NCBI GenBank assembly: GCA_964428355.1
Contig: CAYRYU010000081.1
Location: 1 to 32,064 of the forward strand
Direction of reading: 5' to 3'
DNA: 32,064 bases
DNA from: CAYRYU01 sp964428355
Lineage (GTDB): Bacteria > Muiribacteriota > Ozemobacteria > Ozemobacterales > Ozemobacteraceae
Below the pieces are notes generated by a model, which did no database searches, had not been told where the DNA came from, and saw only the letters and a program-made list of their open reading frames with translations. This document shows positions 24,593-32,064 of this stretch, in pieces (positions within the stretch are counted from its first letter, which is position 1; every line of letters begins with the position of its first letter). The translations under genes and the position numbers were made by a program.

Positions 24593-27217
24593 ATGAGCGG
24601 GCATCTCGCGGCGGGAATGGAAATCGCTGGCTGCCGGATCATAGAGAAGATCGGGGAAGGCGGGATGGGAGCCGTTTTCCGCTGCCGTGACGAGAACCTC
24701 GAACGCGACGTGGCGCTCAAGGTCATGCACCCCGCCTCTGACTCGGAGACCGCCCGGCGAAGGTTCCACCAGGAAGCGGCAGCCATCGCCCGGATAGACC
24801 ACCCCGGAATCGTGAGGATCTATTCCTTCGGGGAAACCGAGGGTCTTCCATTTTTCCTGATGGAGTTCGTCCCAGGCAGGCCGCTCAAGACCTTCATCAC
24901 CCGCGTCCGGACAATCCACGGCGGGGGATCCGATCTTGCAGAGCTCCAGGCGGCGGGCTACCTGAACGCGGACCCTTCCCTCCCTTTTTTCCTCCGTGAT
25001 TCCACCGTCTCTCCACTCCAGGACCCGGAGTATCCCCGCCGGGTCGCTGACCTGGTCGGCGATCTGGCTGACGCGCTAGCGGCCGCCCACGCTGAGGGGA
25101 TAATCCATCGCGACCTGAAGCCGTCCAATATTCTCCTGACGCAGGCAGGAAGGACCAAGATCGTTGATTTCGGCCTGGTAAAGAGGGAAGGCGGGATGGA
25201 CCTCACGCGCCAGAACGCAGGCGGATTTCTGGGGACTCTCCGATATGCAGCCCCGGAGCAGCTTTCGACAGAAGCCCCCGTAACCGTTGCAGCCGATATC
25301 TTCAGCCTGGGGATCGTCTTCTACGAGCTTCTTTCCTTTCGGCATCCTTTCGGTGAGGAAAACGACGACTCCCGGAAGGTGATCGCCGGGATCCTGACGC
25401 GCACTCCACCTTCGATCGATGGCTCCTCCCCCCACATCTCGCCCACAATGATCGAACTTCTCGGCCGCTGCCTGGACAAAGACCCTGCAAAGCGCCCTTC
25501 CGGGAGCGAACTTTCCCGGGCTTTGCGGTCGATCCCCTCCCAGACCTCCTCCTGGATGGGAGGAATCTCCCGGTTTTTCCAACGATTCGTCCAGACAATA
25601 GTTTCGGGTGAACCAGAATCGAAGCCGGTCGCTCCCCCGCCCCCGACGCTCCCTTCTCCGAACCGCGACGGATCACATTCCCCGAGGCCGACCGAAGAGC
25701 TTTTGCAAAGAGCGCGAAAGGCCTTCTTCGGGGAATTTGCGCTCCAGACTGCCATCGAGGGATTCCGTAAGGTTCTCGCGCTCGATCCGGAAAACGTCGA
25801 CGCGGTTTTCCCACTGGCGCTTGGCCTGAGCTCGATCGGGGAACACGTCGCGATACGGGAGGAAATCCGCCGGCTCCCGTCTTCCGCCGGAAAAAGAAGC
25901 GACAGGGAGGAGCGGAAACTCGCCCTCGTGAAAGCGCTCTTTCTCGACCGCGACCTTCCCCGGGTCGAAAGGGAAGCCGAGGCCTGTCAGAGCCTGTTTC
26001 CAGACGACCCCGATTTCTTCTGGGCTGGGGCATACGCGGCGGGAATGCAGGAAAAGGACGAGGAAGCGATCTCGATAGGCAAGGAGATCGAAAAGAGATG
26101 GCCGGAGGCATTGTATGCCTCATTCCATCTCAGCGAGGCCTACGAGGGCTCGGGAAGGATGGACCTGGCAGCCGAAGTGCTCGAAAGAACGTTCCGGAAA
26201 GCTCCCCAGGTCAGGAACCTCCGGATGAGGATGATCGGTCTTCTCCTTTTCAACGGGCGGCTCGAGGAATCCGAACGGCACCTGAATGAGGTTTTCCAGC
26301 AGAACATCCATGAGGATTTCGGCGTGATGTCCCTCCTGAAAGTCCGGCTCCACCTCTTCCGTGGGCAAAAGAAGGACGCCATCCGCGTCCTAAGGACCGT
26401 AATCGGATCGGTCGCAGGAACCGCCCTTCGCGGATTCGCCACTTACGTCCTCTATCGCCTCCTTGCCGGAGCCCCGGAATCCGGGAAGGCCGCGTCGAAC
26501 GCTCTCGAGCAGGCCCGGGCGCTGCTTCCGAAGGGAGGATTCCGTTCACTCGAGGAAGCGCGAACCTATATCGAGGGGTTCGATTTCTCCGGCCTGCTCG
26601 CCTCGGTGGCTGATCGCCCCTGGATGCCTTCAGTGCTGAAAATTGCCCAGGAGGTCTGCCTGGCATCTCTCGAACCCGAGGTCTACACGCATGGGAATTT
26701 CGGGCGGCTTCCATGCTTCGTGTTGTCTGCCGACGGCAGCTGGAGTTCCAGCTTGATCTTCATCCAGTATTCCCTTGAGACGATCGACTTCCTGGTCGGC
26801 TGTTTCCGCCTCCCTGGGCCTCCTGCCCTCCCGGTTATCGACTCCAGAGGCCGAATACTCCAGGCCGAGATTCGGAAACTCCCCGCCTGCAGCAACGGAA
26901 ATGGCGTCAAGGTAACCGCCAGGCTGGCCGAATCGCTCCCCCCCGGACACGCGGAGTTCGTCCTGGTGGACATGGAAGACCAGCCTCCCCAAAAGACCGG
27001 CCCCCATTCCTGGCGATTGGGAGCCCCCGGTTTCCTTCTTACATCCGCCCGTCGCCACGCCGTCGTTCTGGTGATTCCCAAATGTTGGCACGTCACCTCC
27101 TCTTCAGAGGAGATGGTCAAGGTGATTCCCTTTCCCGAAGGGACAATGGTGGTCTTCGAGCGCTTCCTCTATGCCGGAAGCCAGTTCGCACCCGAGGTAA
27201 CCCTTTCCAGGGACTGA
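24593..27217 (+). CDS. Ser/Thr protein kinase with C-terminal TPR-like repeat region
   Basis: An 874-residue protein. Residues 14-310 are a Hanks-type (PknB-like) kinase: glycine loop GEGGMGAVF (21-29), VALK (Lys43), HRDLKPSN (172-179), DFG (192-194), APEQ (220-223). All catalytic residues are present. About 40 extra residues (about 103-148) are inserted between the hinge and the helix that precedes HRDLKPSN. A Pro-rich linker (345-365) leads to a helical repeat region resembling TPRs (about 370-650; for example FRKVLALDPENVDAVFPLALGL and SFHLSEAYEGSGRMDLAAEVLE). The last 200 residues look beta-rich and unrecognised. No transmembrane helix is seen, so it is probably cytoplasmic. It presumably phosphorylates proteins that dock on the repeats. 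AGGGG precedes the ATG. Confidence 0.92.
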   Translation: MSGHLAAGMEIAGCRIIEKIGEGGMGAVFRCRDENLERDVALKVMHPASDSETARRRFHQEAAAIARIDHPGIVRIYSFGETEGLPFFLMEFVPGRPLKTFITRVRTIHGGGSDLAELQAAGYLNADPSLPFFLRDSTVSPLQDPEYPRRVADLVGDLADALAAAHAEGIIHRDLKPSNILLTQAGRTKIVDFGLVKREGGMDLTRQNAGGFLGTLRYAAPEQLSTEAPVTVAADIFSLGIVFYELLSFRHPFGEENDDSRKVIAGILTRTPPSIDGSSPHISPTMIELLGRCLDKDPAKRPSGSELSRALRSIPSQTSSWMGGISRFFQRFVQTIVSGEPESKPVAPPPPTLPSPNRDGSHSPRPTEELLQRARKAFFGEFALQTAIEGFRKVLALDPENVDAVFPLALGLSSIGEHVAIREEIRRLPSSAGKRSDREERKLALVKALFLDRDLPRVEREAEACQSLFPDDPDFFWAGAYAAGMQEKDEEAISIGKEIEKRWPEALYASFHLSEAYEGSGRMDLAAEVLERTFRKAPQVRNLRMRMIGLLLFNGRLEESERHLNEVFQQNIHEDFGVMSLLKVRLHLFRGQKKDAIRVLRTVIGSVAGTALRGFATYVLYRLLAGAPESGKAASNALEQARALLPKGGFRSLEEARTYIEGFDFSGLLASVADRPWMPSVLKIAQEVCLASLEPEVYTHGNFGRLPCFVLSADGSWSSSLIFIQYSLETIDFLVGCFRLPGPPALPVIDSRGRILQAEIRKLPACSNGNGVKVTARLAESLPPGHAEFVLVDMEDQPPQKTGPHSWRLGAPGFLLTSARRHAVVLVIPKCWHVTSSSEEMVKVIPFPEGTMVVFERFLYAGSQFAPEVTLSRD

Positions 27218-27246
27218 TTTCCGAACCGATCCGAAGGAGAAGAACC

Positions 27247-28044
27247 ATGATCGTGTGCTTCAGTGGAACCGGAAACTCCCTTTCCATGGCTCGTGACCTC
27301 TCGAGGCGGCTCGGTGACGAGCCCGTGATTTCATTCCCCGAATGGACTCGGAAAGCCCCGGTCGATCTGGGCGAAAAGCCGTTGGTTCTTGTCTTTCCGG
27401 TCTTCGCCTTCGGCCCCCCGAAACTGGTTTGGGAACTGATCCTTCGCGGGCCCTTTCCCGCCGTGAAACCGGTTTACGCTGTGGCAACGTGCGGCGGTGA
27501 ACCCGGCGGGGCTCTCCAGCTTTTCGAAAAGCGGATCCATGGCCGGGGCGGACGTCTGACGGGCGGTTTTTTCATCACGGAATGGGACAAGTGGTTCGGA
27601 CGGGTCCCCGCAGTCCTGGCCCGGATCGAAAAGACCATCCGCGAAGGCGGTGAAACTCGTATCCCACATGGAAATGCCTTCATTACCTTCCTTTCTTCCC
27701 CTTTGTACAAAGGTTTCTGCAGGCGGGTCGGGGATTACGGAAGAAAGTTCCGGGCCGACGAAAAGTGCACGAAATGCGGCCTCTGCGCCAAGGTCTGTCC
27801 TACCGGGAACATCACGGTTTCCCCCGAAAGAGGCCCGGGGTGGGCGAGGAAGTGCGAAGCATGCCTCGCCTGTTATGCCTGGTGCCCCGCGAAAGCGATC
27901 AACCTCAGCTGGATGAAGCGCCTGCTCCCGGTGAGTTTCCCCAAGGACGTGAAGGCGTCCGACGTGGCGGACCTGAACGCGGAAAAAACCCTTCCGCTGA
28001 TCGGCCGGAAAATCCCGAGCGACTATAGTGGAAACCAGGGATGA
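27247..28044 (+). CDS. EFR1-like flavodoxin/ferredoxin fusion protein
   Basis: A 265-residue electron-transfer protein. The N-terminal flavodoxin-like part carries the FMN phosphate loop SGTGNS (6-11). The C-terminal part has two [4Fe-4S] motifs: CTKCGLCAKVCP (Cys 174, 177, 180, 184) and CEACLACYAWCP (Cys 203, 206, 209, 213). This domain order is that of the EFR1 family, which is frequent in anaerobes; its partners are unknown. The start at 27247 is chosen for GAAGGAG upstream and because the family begins right at the flavodoxin beta-strand; a frame open back to 27082 overlaps the kinase gene. It lies 29 bases after the kinase stop, probably in one operon, and overlaps the next gene. Confidence 0.9.
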   Translation: MIVCFSGTGNSLSMARDLSRRLGDEPVISFPEWTRKAPVDLGEKPLVLVFPVFAFGPPKLVWELILRGPFPAVKPVYAVATCGGEPGGALQLFEKRIHGRGGRLTGGFFITEWDKWFGRVPAVLARIEKTIREGGETRIPHGNAFITFLSSPLYKGFCRRVGDYGRKFRADEKCTKCGLCAKVCPTGNITVSPERGPGWARKCEACLACYAWCPAKAINLSWMKRLLPVSFPKDVKASDVADLNAEKTLPLIGRKIPSDYSGNQG

Positions 28045-28409
28045 ACAGGCGTTTCTTCCTGATCATCGTTGGAGTCGTCGTTTTGTTGCTCCTGGCTTCC
28101 TGGTGCTGGATCGGTGCGCCGGTATTCGTAGCTGGATCGTATCATCCCACCACCTCCGGTTCCCCCGATTGCACATGTGAATTCAGGGATGGCGTGATAA
28201 CGGTGGCCGATTCCATGGGTGAGGCAAGGGTCGGGACCTATCACGTTGAGGGTTGGTCCGTTGTAATCGTTTTGGATGATTCCCCGGATGTTCCCCCGGT
28301 GGAAGTCCGCTCGACACCCTTCGGTCTGGTTGCGGTGGGATCCGCTTCCAGGGAGGTCGCGGGAGGGGGCAAAGACTACCTTTTCCGGCGAAAATTCCCC
28401 TGGGAATGA
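28041..28409 (+). CDS. small membrane-anchored or exported protein
   Basis: A 122-residue protein of unknown function. One hydrophobic helix (FFLIIVGVVVLLLLASWCW, residues 5-23) is followed by a beta-rich domain of about 95 residues (for example GVITVADSMGEARVGTYHVE) containing CTC. The ATG overlaps the stop of the EFR1-like gene (ATGA), a sign of translational coupling. No family was recognised. The 28410-28546 gap that follows, between convergent genes, holds no clear terminator. Confidence 0.72.
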   Translation: MNRRFFLIIVGVVVLLLLASWCWIGAPVFVAGSYHPTTSGSPDCTCEFRDGVITVADSMGEARVGTYHVEGWSVVIVLDDSPDVPPVEVRSTPFGLVAVGSASREVAGGGKDYLFRRKFPWE

Positions 28410-28546
28410 TCCTCTCGGTTTTCTTCCCGAAGCCGGTCGGGGGGGGCAATCCCGCCGTCCGTCCGGAGAAATGAGGCCACGAAAGGCGAGGGAAAACCCG
28501 TCCGTGACGTTTGAAGGATACCGGTTAAAAAAATCCCGATCCAGGA

Positions 28547-29026
28547 TCACCTGAAGAAAAACAAGACGGCACCGATCGCGCACAGGGAAACCAAACACAA
28601 CGCGGAGGCGATCAGGCGGATTCTCGCCCTGGTTTTCCTTTCCGCGTCAAGCTTTCCAGCTTCTTCAACCTCTCGTTTTCTCTCCGTTTCCAGGCGGTCC
28701 TTTTCGCTCATGTAGATCCTGAGCTGGCTTGCGAGGGCGGTGCAGGCGGCAACGATCACGGTCGCATCGTCCGACAACCCCAGAACCGGAATCGGATCGG
28801 GAATGGCGTCGAATGGGGAAACGAGGTAGAGCAGAGCGCCGATTGCCATCGCCTTGCTCGTCCAGGCTGCTTTCGGATCCCTGATCATGGCCCACAACGT
28901 TTCCACCTTCTCCCAGATTTCCTCGATCCGGCCACGCTTCATCGTTGGAAGCTTCTCCCCGATCACGACCAGGTCCTTTTCCGAAGCCTGGCCTTCATAC
29001 TGCCGAAACAGTTCTTCCCTGTCCAT
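28547..29026 (-). CDS. DUF1232 (YkvA-like) family protein
   Basis: A 159-residue protein. The DUF1232 signature is YLVSPFDAIPDPIPVLGLSDDATV (residues 67-90, only partly membrane-embedded), with the typical SPxDxIPDxxPxxGxxDD pattern. A charged, probably coiled helix (about 107-137, rich in Glu, Lys, Arg) separates it from a C-terminal transmembrane helix (138-157). The biochemical function of DUF1232 proteins is not established. The start at 29026 has a near-perfect Shine-Dalgarno, AAAGGAGG; the in-frame ATG at 29050 is less likely. It is preceded on the same strand, 78 bases away, by a small membrane protein gene. Confidence 0.87.
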   Translation of the reverse strand: MDREELFRQYEGQASEKDLVVIGEKLPTMKRGRIEEIWEKVETLWAMIRDPKAAWTSKAMAIGALLYLVSPFDAIPDPIPVLGLSDDATVIVAACTALASQLRIYMSEKDRLETERKREVEEAGKLDAERKTRARIRLIASALCLVSLCAIGAVLFFFR

Positions 29027-29104
29027 CTTCAACCTCCTTTCCACTATCACTATCGGCGAAAGAGCGGAAAAGTGAGCGATCGGGGAAAAATGGGAAAAGC
29101 GGCG

Positions 29105-29395
29105 TCATGGCAACCTATTCTCGATCCTGTCGAGCCTTTCGAACAATTCCTGCCAGGTTCCGGACCGCATCCGGTTCTGTGCGTCCTGCCGCTGCATCCA
29201 GTTCCATTTGTCCATGACATAACCCACCGAGAGCAGGATGAAGAAAATCAGCGGAGGAAGCAACAAGGCGGGCCAGAGGGCCCGGCAACCAAAATACTTT
29301 CCGATGGTCGGAGACAATGCTGCAGACAGCATCAACATGTTTATCGCCTGCCCGCACAAACCCCAACCCATTTGAAGCCTCAGCCACCAGCGCAT
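29105..29395 (-). CDS. small two-helix membrane protein
   Basis: A 96-residue protein with two hydrophobic segments (about 13-31 and 41-61), followed by a charged, probably cytoplasmic tail (MDKWNWMQRQDAQNRM and onwards) that looks like a short coiled coil. GGGAGG lies about six bases before the ATG, which argues for a real gene. The family is not recognised. It is probably co-transcribed with the DUF1232 gene downstream. Confidence 0.7.
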   Translation of the reverse strand: MRWWLRLQMGWGLCGQAINMLMLSAALSPTIGKYFGCRALWPALLLPPLIFFILLSVGYVMDKWNWMQRQDAQNRMRSGTWQELFERLDRIENRLP

Positions 29396-29491
29396 GCCAT
29401 TCCTCCCGTTATCATCGTCCTCTCAATCTATCGTCACGATTCTCCGCCCAAACCCAGGAAATCATGGAGTCCAAGCGCCGGGGAAAAATTC

Positions 29492-29512
29492 GGGACACAC
29501 GACCAGTTTTTT
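29492..29512 (+). repeat. half copy of the GGGACACACGACC palindromic repeat
   Basis: GGGACACACGACCAGTTTTT matches the left arm of the hairpin at 10702-10748 with one substitution (G to A after GACC). The complementary right arm is absent. It lies in the 29396-29773 intergenic region, which otherwise contains only the promoter at 29686-29715. Confidence 0.6.
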
Positions 29513-29685
29513 CATGCAATTCCAGTCAGTGCATCCTTCAGCTCGGGAAGGGGCCACCCGGCTTTCAGAGAGCTGCTTGACCGGGGGAACTTTGAAACAC
29601 ACCAGCTGTCTTCCGCAGGGGGGGTGATCTTTCCGGGAAACAAGGTGCTTCGGATGCGCACGCGATCTTTGGCCATGGGGATCCG

Positions 29686-29715
29686 TTGCAGCAGAATCAG
29701 GGGATGGGGTAGAAT
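29686..29715 (+). promoter_or_regulatory. sigma70-type promoter of the 3D-domain gene
   Basis: TTGCAG (29686-29691), an 18-base spacer and TAGAAT (29710-29715). The predicted start near 29722 lies about 50 bases before the ATG at 29774. The element shows that the longer frame open from 29072 is not coding. Confidence 0.52.
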
Positions 29716-29773
29716 ATATTGGTGGGGGAATCGACCCCGGCGTTTTTGTGACCATGATCGTGGAGTATCGAGT

Positions 29774-30877
29774 ATGAGAAAACCGGTTTTCGTCTTAGCT
29801 ATGTTCCTGCTCTTCGTTGGCCAGGCCGATGCCTCGGGAATCAAGGGCCTGGTGGGCGAGTACATTTTTGCCGTCCAGAGCCGGATCGCGGCCCAGCCCC
29901 AGGTTGTCTCCGGAGCCTTTTCCGAAGATGGTTTTCGACTCCTTTGCGATTCCGAAGAAGCGCTGGAAACGCAGCTTCAGGGGATCTTCCGCGGAAATGA
30001 CGACATAGCCGAGGTTGCGATGGGTTTCCTCGACGAAACGATAGAGGGAGATTCGCTCCTCTACTTCCGGAACTTGATTCCCACCGACACGGGAAGCCCC
30101 GCGGCCCAGAAGCTCATCGAGAAGATGAAAAAGCTCGAAGCCATGAAAAGGGCGGGAAAGAGTTTCCCCACCGTCTCCCGTGATCGAAACCCCGCTCGGC
30201 CCCTTCCGCAAGGGATGCACAAAAAAGAACCGGGAACCATTCCCGACATCGATATTCCCCCCGATCTGGCAAAGTTCACGCGAATCACCGACATGAAGCC
30301 TACCTTCTACGTCACGGCCCGGGAAGAGGGTTTTCCCACCTCTGGACCGCTCTTCGGCCACTCCTACAACGGAACCGAGCGGAAGGAGATCAGGACCCCC
30401 TCCGGTGACCTGATCGCGGAAACGAGCGGCCGATATTTCGCCGCCCTTTGCATGGAGGGCAGCGGCGTGATCCTCGACGGGCGCACCGTCTCCTTCGTCT
30501 CGAACCAGCGATTCCACGTGGCACCCCAGGGTTGCCTCGGAATCACGGCAACGGGGTACTGGGTCGTTCCTTTCCACACCCTGGCGGTCAACCGGAACGT
30601 CATGCCATACAAGGGGGTCTATTTCATCCCCGGAACGCGTGGCCTGAAGCTTCCCAACGGTGAAACCCACGACGGTTACTGGTTCGCCCACGACACCGGG
30701 AGCGCCTTCACCAACACCACCAACCGTATGGACATGTACGTGGACCGGGATGAATACTGGAAGTGGATGGAAGCCAATTTCGTCCCCTCCTTCACCCCGA
30801 TCAAGGTTTACAAGGTCGATTCGGGGACTTCCCAGAAAGTCTATTCGAAGTACCAAGCGGTTCTCGGCAAGCCCTGA
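29774..30877 (+). CDS. exported 3D-domain protein, probably cell-wall related
   Basis: A 367-residue exported protein: signal peptide MRKPVFVLAMFLLFVGQADA. The middle (25-170) is helical and charged, without a recognised domain. The C-terminal domain (about 265-330) fits the 3D family (double-psi beta-barrel of MltA and YabE/Rpf-type enzymes): GVYFIPGTRG, then HDGYWFAHDTGSAF and TTNRMDMYVD, with candidate conserved acidic residues Asp300, Asp307 and Asp320. Related domains in MltA cut the glycan strand of peptidoglycan. The region just before (185-260) resembles the first half of an MltA barrel only loosely. GGAG nine bases upstream and the signal peptide decide the start. Confidence 0.85.
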   Translation: MRKPVFVLAMFLLFVGQADASGIKGLVGEYIFAVQSRIAAQPQVVSGAFSEDGFRLLCDSEEALETQLQGIFRGNDDIAEVAMGFLDETIEGDSLLYFRNLIPTDTGSPAAQKLIEKMKKLEAMKRAGKSFPTVSRDRNPARPLPQGMHKKEPGTIPDIDIPPDLAKFTRITDMKPTFYVTAREEGFPTSGPLFGHSYNGTERKEIRTPSGDLIAETSGRYFAALCMEGSGVILDGRTVSFVSNQRFHVAPQGCLGITATGYWVVPFHTLAVNRNVMPYKGVYFIPGTRGLKLPNGETHDGYWFAHDTGSAFTNTTNRMDMYVDRDEYWKWMEANFVPSFTPIKVYKVDSGTSQKVYSKYQAVLGKP

Positions 30878-31113
30878 TGGACCGGGACCCGCCCCGGACA
30901 GCCAGACCCCGCCGCTCCGGTTGCCTGCCCGGGCTTCCGGGAAGTTGTGCATGCCCTGAAAAGCCCCGCCGGCTGACGTGCCCTCAAGGACTGCGCCCGT
31001 CGGGCCAAGGCCGGGCCATCCGTGGCCCTGGCCCGACACTGCCGCATCCTGCGGTTCGTCCTGGCGATTCGGGCACATTCGCCCCCTCGTGGGGCTCGTC
31101 CCCGCATCCTTTC
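30878..31113. repeat. non-coding region with nested GC-rich hairpins
   Basis: GTCGGGCCA (30999-31007) pairs with TGGCCCGAC (31029-31037). Inside it GGGCCA (31013-31018) pairs with TGGCCC (31023-31028) around TCCG, leaving a one-sided five-base bulge. A second hairpin, CCGCA-TCC-TGCGG, lies at 31042-31054. There is no T-run. The frame open through this region would encode only Pro/Arg/Gly-rich sequence, so it is read as intergenic repeat DNA. Confidence 0.5.
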
Positions 31114-32034
31114 GTGAATCGCGAAGAAGCCCCCCCTTCACGGCGCAATCGGTGGGCAACAGTTCTCCTCTTTCTATTCACCCTTGCTTGCCCGTCCGGC
31201 CTTTTCGGGGGCGGAAGGCTCGGTCCCATGGAAAAAGAGCCCCGGATCAGTGGAAATGTCCGGGTCATCCGGAAATTCCATTCCCGGTTTCTCGAGAATG
31301 ACAGGGATATCACGGTTCTTCTTCCAAGTTCTTACGACTCTCCCGAAACCGCATCGAGAAGGTATCCCGTTCTCTATCTCCAGGACGGAAACAACCTTTT
31401 CGATCCCGCCCGCTCTTTTCTGGGAGTCGATTGGGGTATCGACGAAACCGTCGGTTCCCTGACCTCGGCCGGACGAATCCAGGACCTGATCGTTGTCGGG
31501 ATCGACAACACCCCCGTCCGGAACGATGAATACACCCCCACCCGCGATCCGAAGCACGGCGGCGGCAAGGGACTCCTCTACGGAGCGATGCTCGTTTCGG
31601 AATTGAAGCCTTTCATCGACCGCTCCTTCCGCACCCTTCCCGACCGGCAGAATTCCTTCGTCGGCGGTTCCTCGCTGGGGGGGCTGATCTCCCTCTATAT
31701 TCTTCTCCGGAATCCCGATACGTTTTGCGGAGCGATCGTCATGTCGCCTTCCTTCTGGTGGGCGGACGGATGGATCATACGTTGGGCTTGCGCCCTGAAG
31801 ACAGACTGGTCACGTTTCCGCGTCTGGATCGACATCGGATTGGGGGAAGGCGACGAAGCGATCGATTTCGTGCGGCTTTTCGAAAAGACCATCCGTGACC
31901 GACATCCCGACGCGGCCGGGTTCTCCTTCCGGGAGTTCCCCGGAGCACAGCACAACGAGAACGCATGGCGTGACCGGATCCATCTTCCGCTCGGGTTCCT
32001 TTTGGGGAACCCCACCCGGAATCCGAATCCTTGA
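31114..32034 (+). CDS. exported esterase-D-like alpha/beta hydrolase
   Basis: A protein of about 306 residues. The esterase domain (about 50-300) belongs to the putative esterase (Fes/esterase D) type: RYPVLYLQDGNNLFD, then VGIDN with a GID segment, the nucleophile elbow GGSSLGG (Ser187) and a late His in GAQHNENAW. These enzymes act on many acyl or siderophore esters and the substrate is unknown. A hydrophobic segment (WATVLLFLFTLACPSG, 14-29) after two arginines predicts export. The start is uncertain: the GTG at 31114 has no good ribosome binding site but starts just before the signal; the ATG at 30877 overlaps the stop of the 3D gene and would add about 79 Pro/Arg-rich residues. Confidence 0.83.
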   Translation: MNREEAPPSRRNRWATVLLFLFTLACPSGLFGGGRLGPMEKEPRISGNVRVIRKFHSRFLENDRDITVLLPSSYDSPETASRRYPVLYLQDGNNLFDPARSFLGVDWGIDETVGSLTSAGRIQDLIVVGIDNTPVRNDEYTPTRDPKHGGGKGLLYGAMLVSELKPFIDRSFRTLPDRQNSFVGGSSLGGLISLYILLRNPDTFCGAIVMSPSFWWADGWIIRWACALKTDWSRFRVWIDIGLGEGDEAIDFVRLFEKTIRDRHPDAAGFSFREFPGAQHNENAWRDRIHLPLGFLLGNPTRNPNP

Positions 32035-32050
32035 CCGAAGGGAGCGAAGA

Positions 32051-32064
32051 GTGGAAGACGAGAC
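32051..32064 (+). CDS. possible start of a further gene (truncated)
   Basis: GTG at 32051 follows a GGGAG-containing site by about seven bases, 17 bases after the esterase stop. Only four complete codons (V-E-D-E) are in the window, so no product can be named. Confidence 0.25.

Noticed and set aside
28526..28552. Minus-strand terminator after the DUF1232 gene (GATCCTGGATC then T-run)
   Set aside because: The possible stem is only four to five pairs with an awkward loop; too weak to report as a terminator.
29795..31159. A 454-codon open frame on the minus strand opposite the 3D-domain gene
   Set aside because: It is wholly antisense to a gene with a signal peptide and a recognisable 3D domain, has no domain signature of its own, and is explained by the GC-rich codon usage of the sense gene.

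Overview
The window looks like a chromosomal segment of a GC-rich, diderm (Gram-negative-type) bacterium. The evidence is Sec signal peptides, lipobox-bearing lipoproteins, a probable outer-membrane beta-barrel, Shine-Dalgarno sites of the GGAGG type and recognisable sigma70-like promoters. The mixture of type III glutamine synthetase, a C11 (clostripain-like) peptidase, a Ser/Thr kinase fused to a repeat region, large Ig/FN3-type lipoproteins and many lineage-specific exported proteins recalls little-studied phyla such as Candidatus Riflebacteria. That placement is an impression, not something the sequence proves. There are no tRNAs, rRNAs, transposase genes, CRISPR arrays or phage genes.

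Layout. 103-3690: a large lipoprotein with FN3-like and PKD-like domains, driven by a near-consensus promoter so close to the ATG that the mRNA may be leaderless. 3988-8739: a tight three-gene sulfur operon behind a clear sigma70 promoter. It encodes an exported persulfide-dioxygenase-like metallo-beta-lactamase with three rhodanese domains, a short YeeE/YedE half-transporter, and a second YeeE/YedE half fused to three more rhodanese domains. Together these could import thiosulfate/sulfane sulfur and relay or oxidise it. 8752-9924 (minus): outer-membrane beta-barrel-like protein. 10241-10696: small exported pentapeptide-repeat protein. 10748-15878 (minus): a large HExxH metalloprotease lipoprotein followed by a membrane-anchored L,D-transpeptidase. 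The metalloprotease shares about 450 N-terminal residues with the first lipoprotein of the window.

16210-17553: exported C11 peptidase, transcribed divergently from the metalloprotease and preceded by a structured leader. 17708-18898: exported low-complexity acidic/Ser-rich protein of unknown function. 19066-21105: membrane-anchored protein with a PilX/prepilin-like N-terminal helix, possibly also leaderless. 21142-22017: PurU. 22235-24340: glutamine synthetase III after an AT-rich leader. 24593-27217: Ser/Thr kinase with a repeat region. 27247-28409: flavodoxin/ferredoxin (EFR1-like) protein overlapping a small anchored protein. 28547-29395 (minus): DUF1232 protein and a small membrane protein. 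29774-30877: exported 3D-domain protein, probably cell-wall related. 31114-32034: exported esterase-D-like hydrolase.

The most notable features are the sulfur operon with six rhodanese domains of which only one per protein keeps its cysteine, the shared module of the two giant lipoproteins, candidate leaderless transcripts, and several perfect hairpin repeats, one of which (core GGGACACACGACC) recurs as a half copy 19 kb away.
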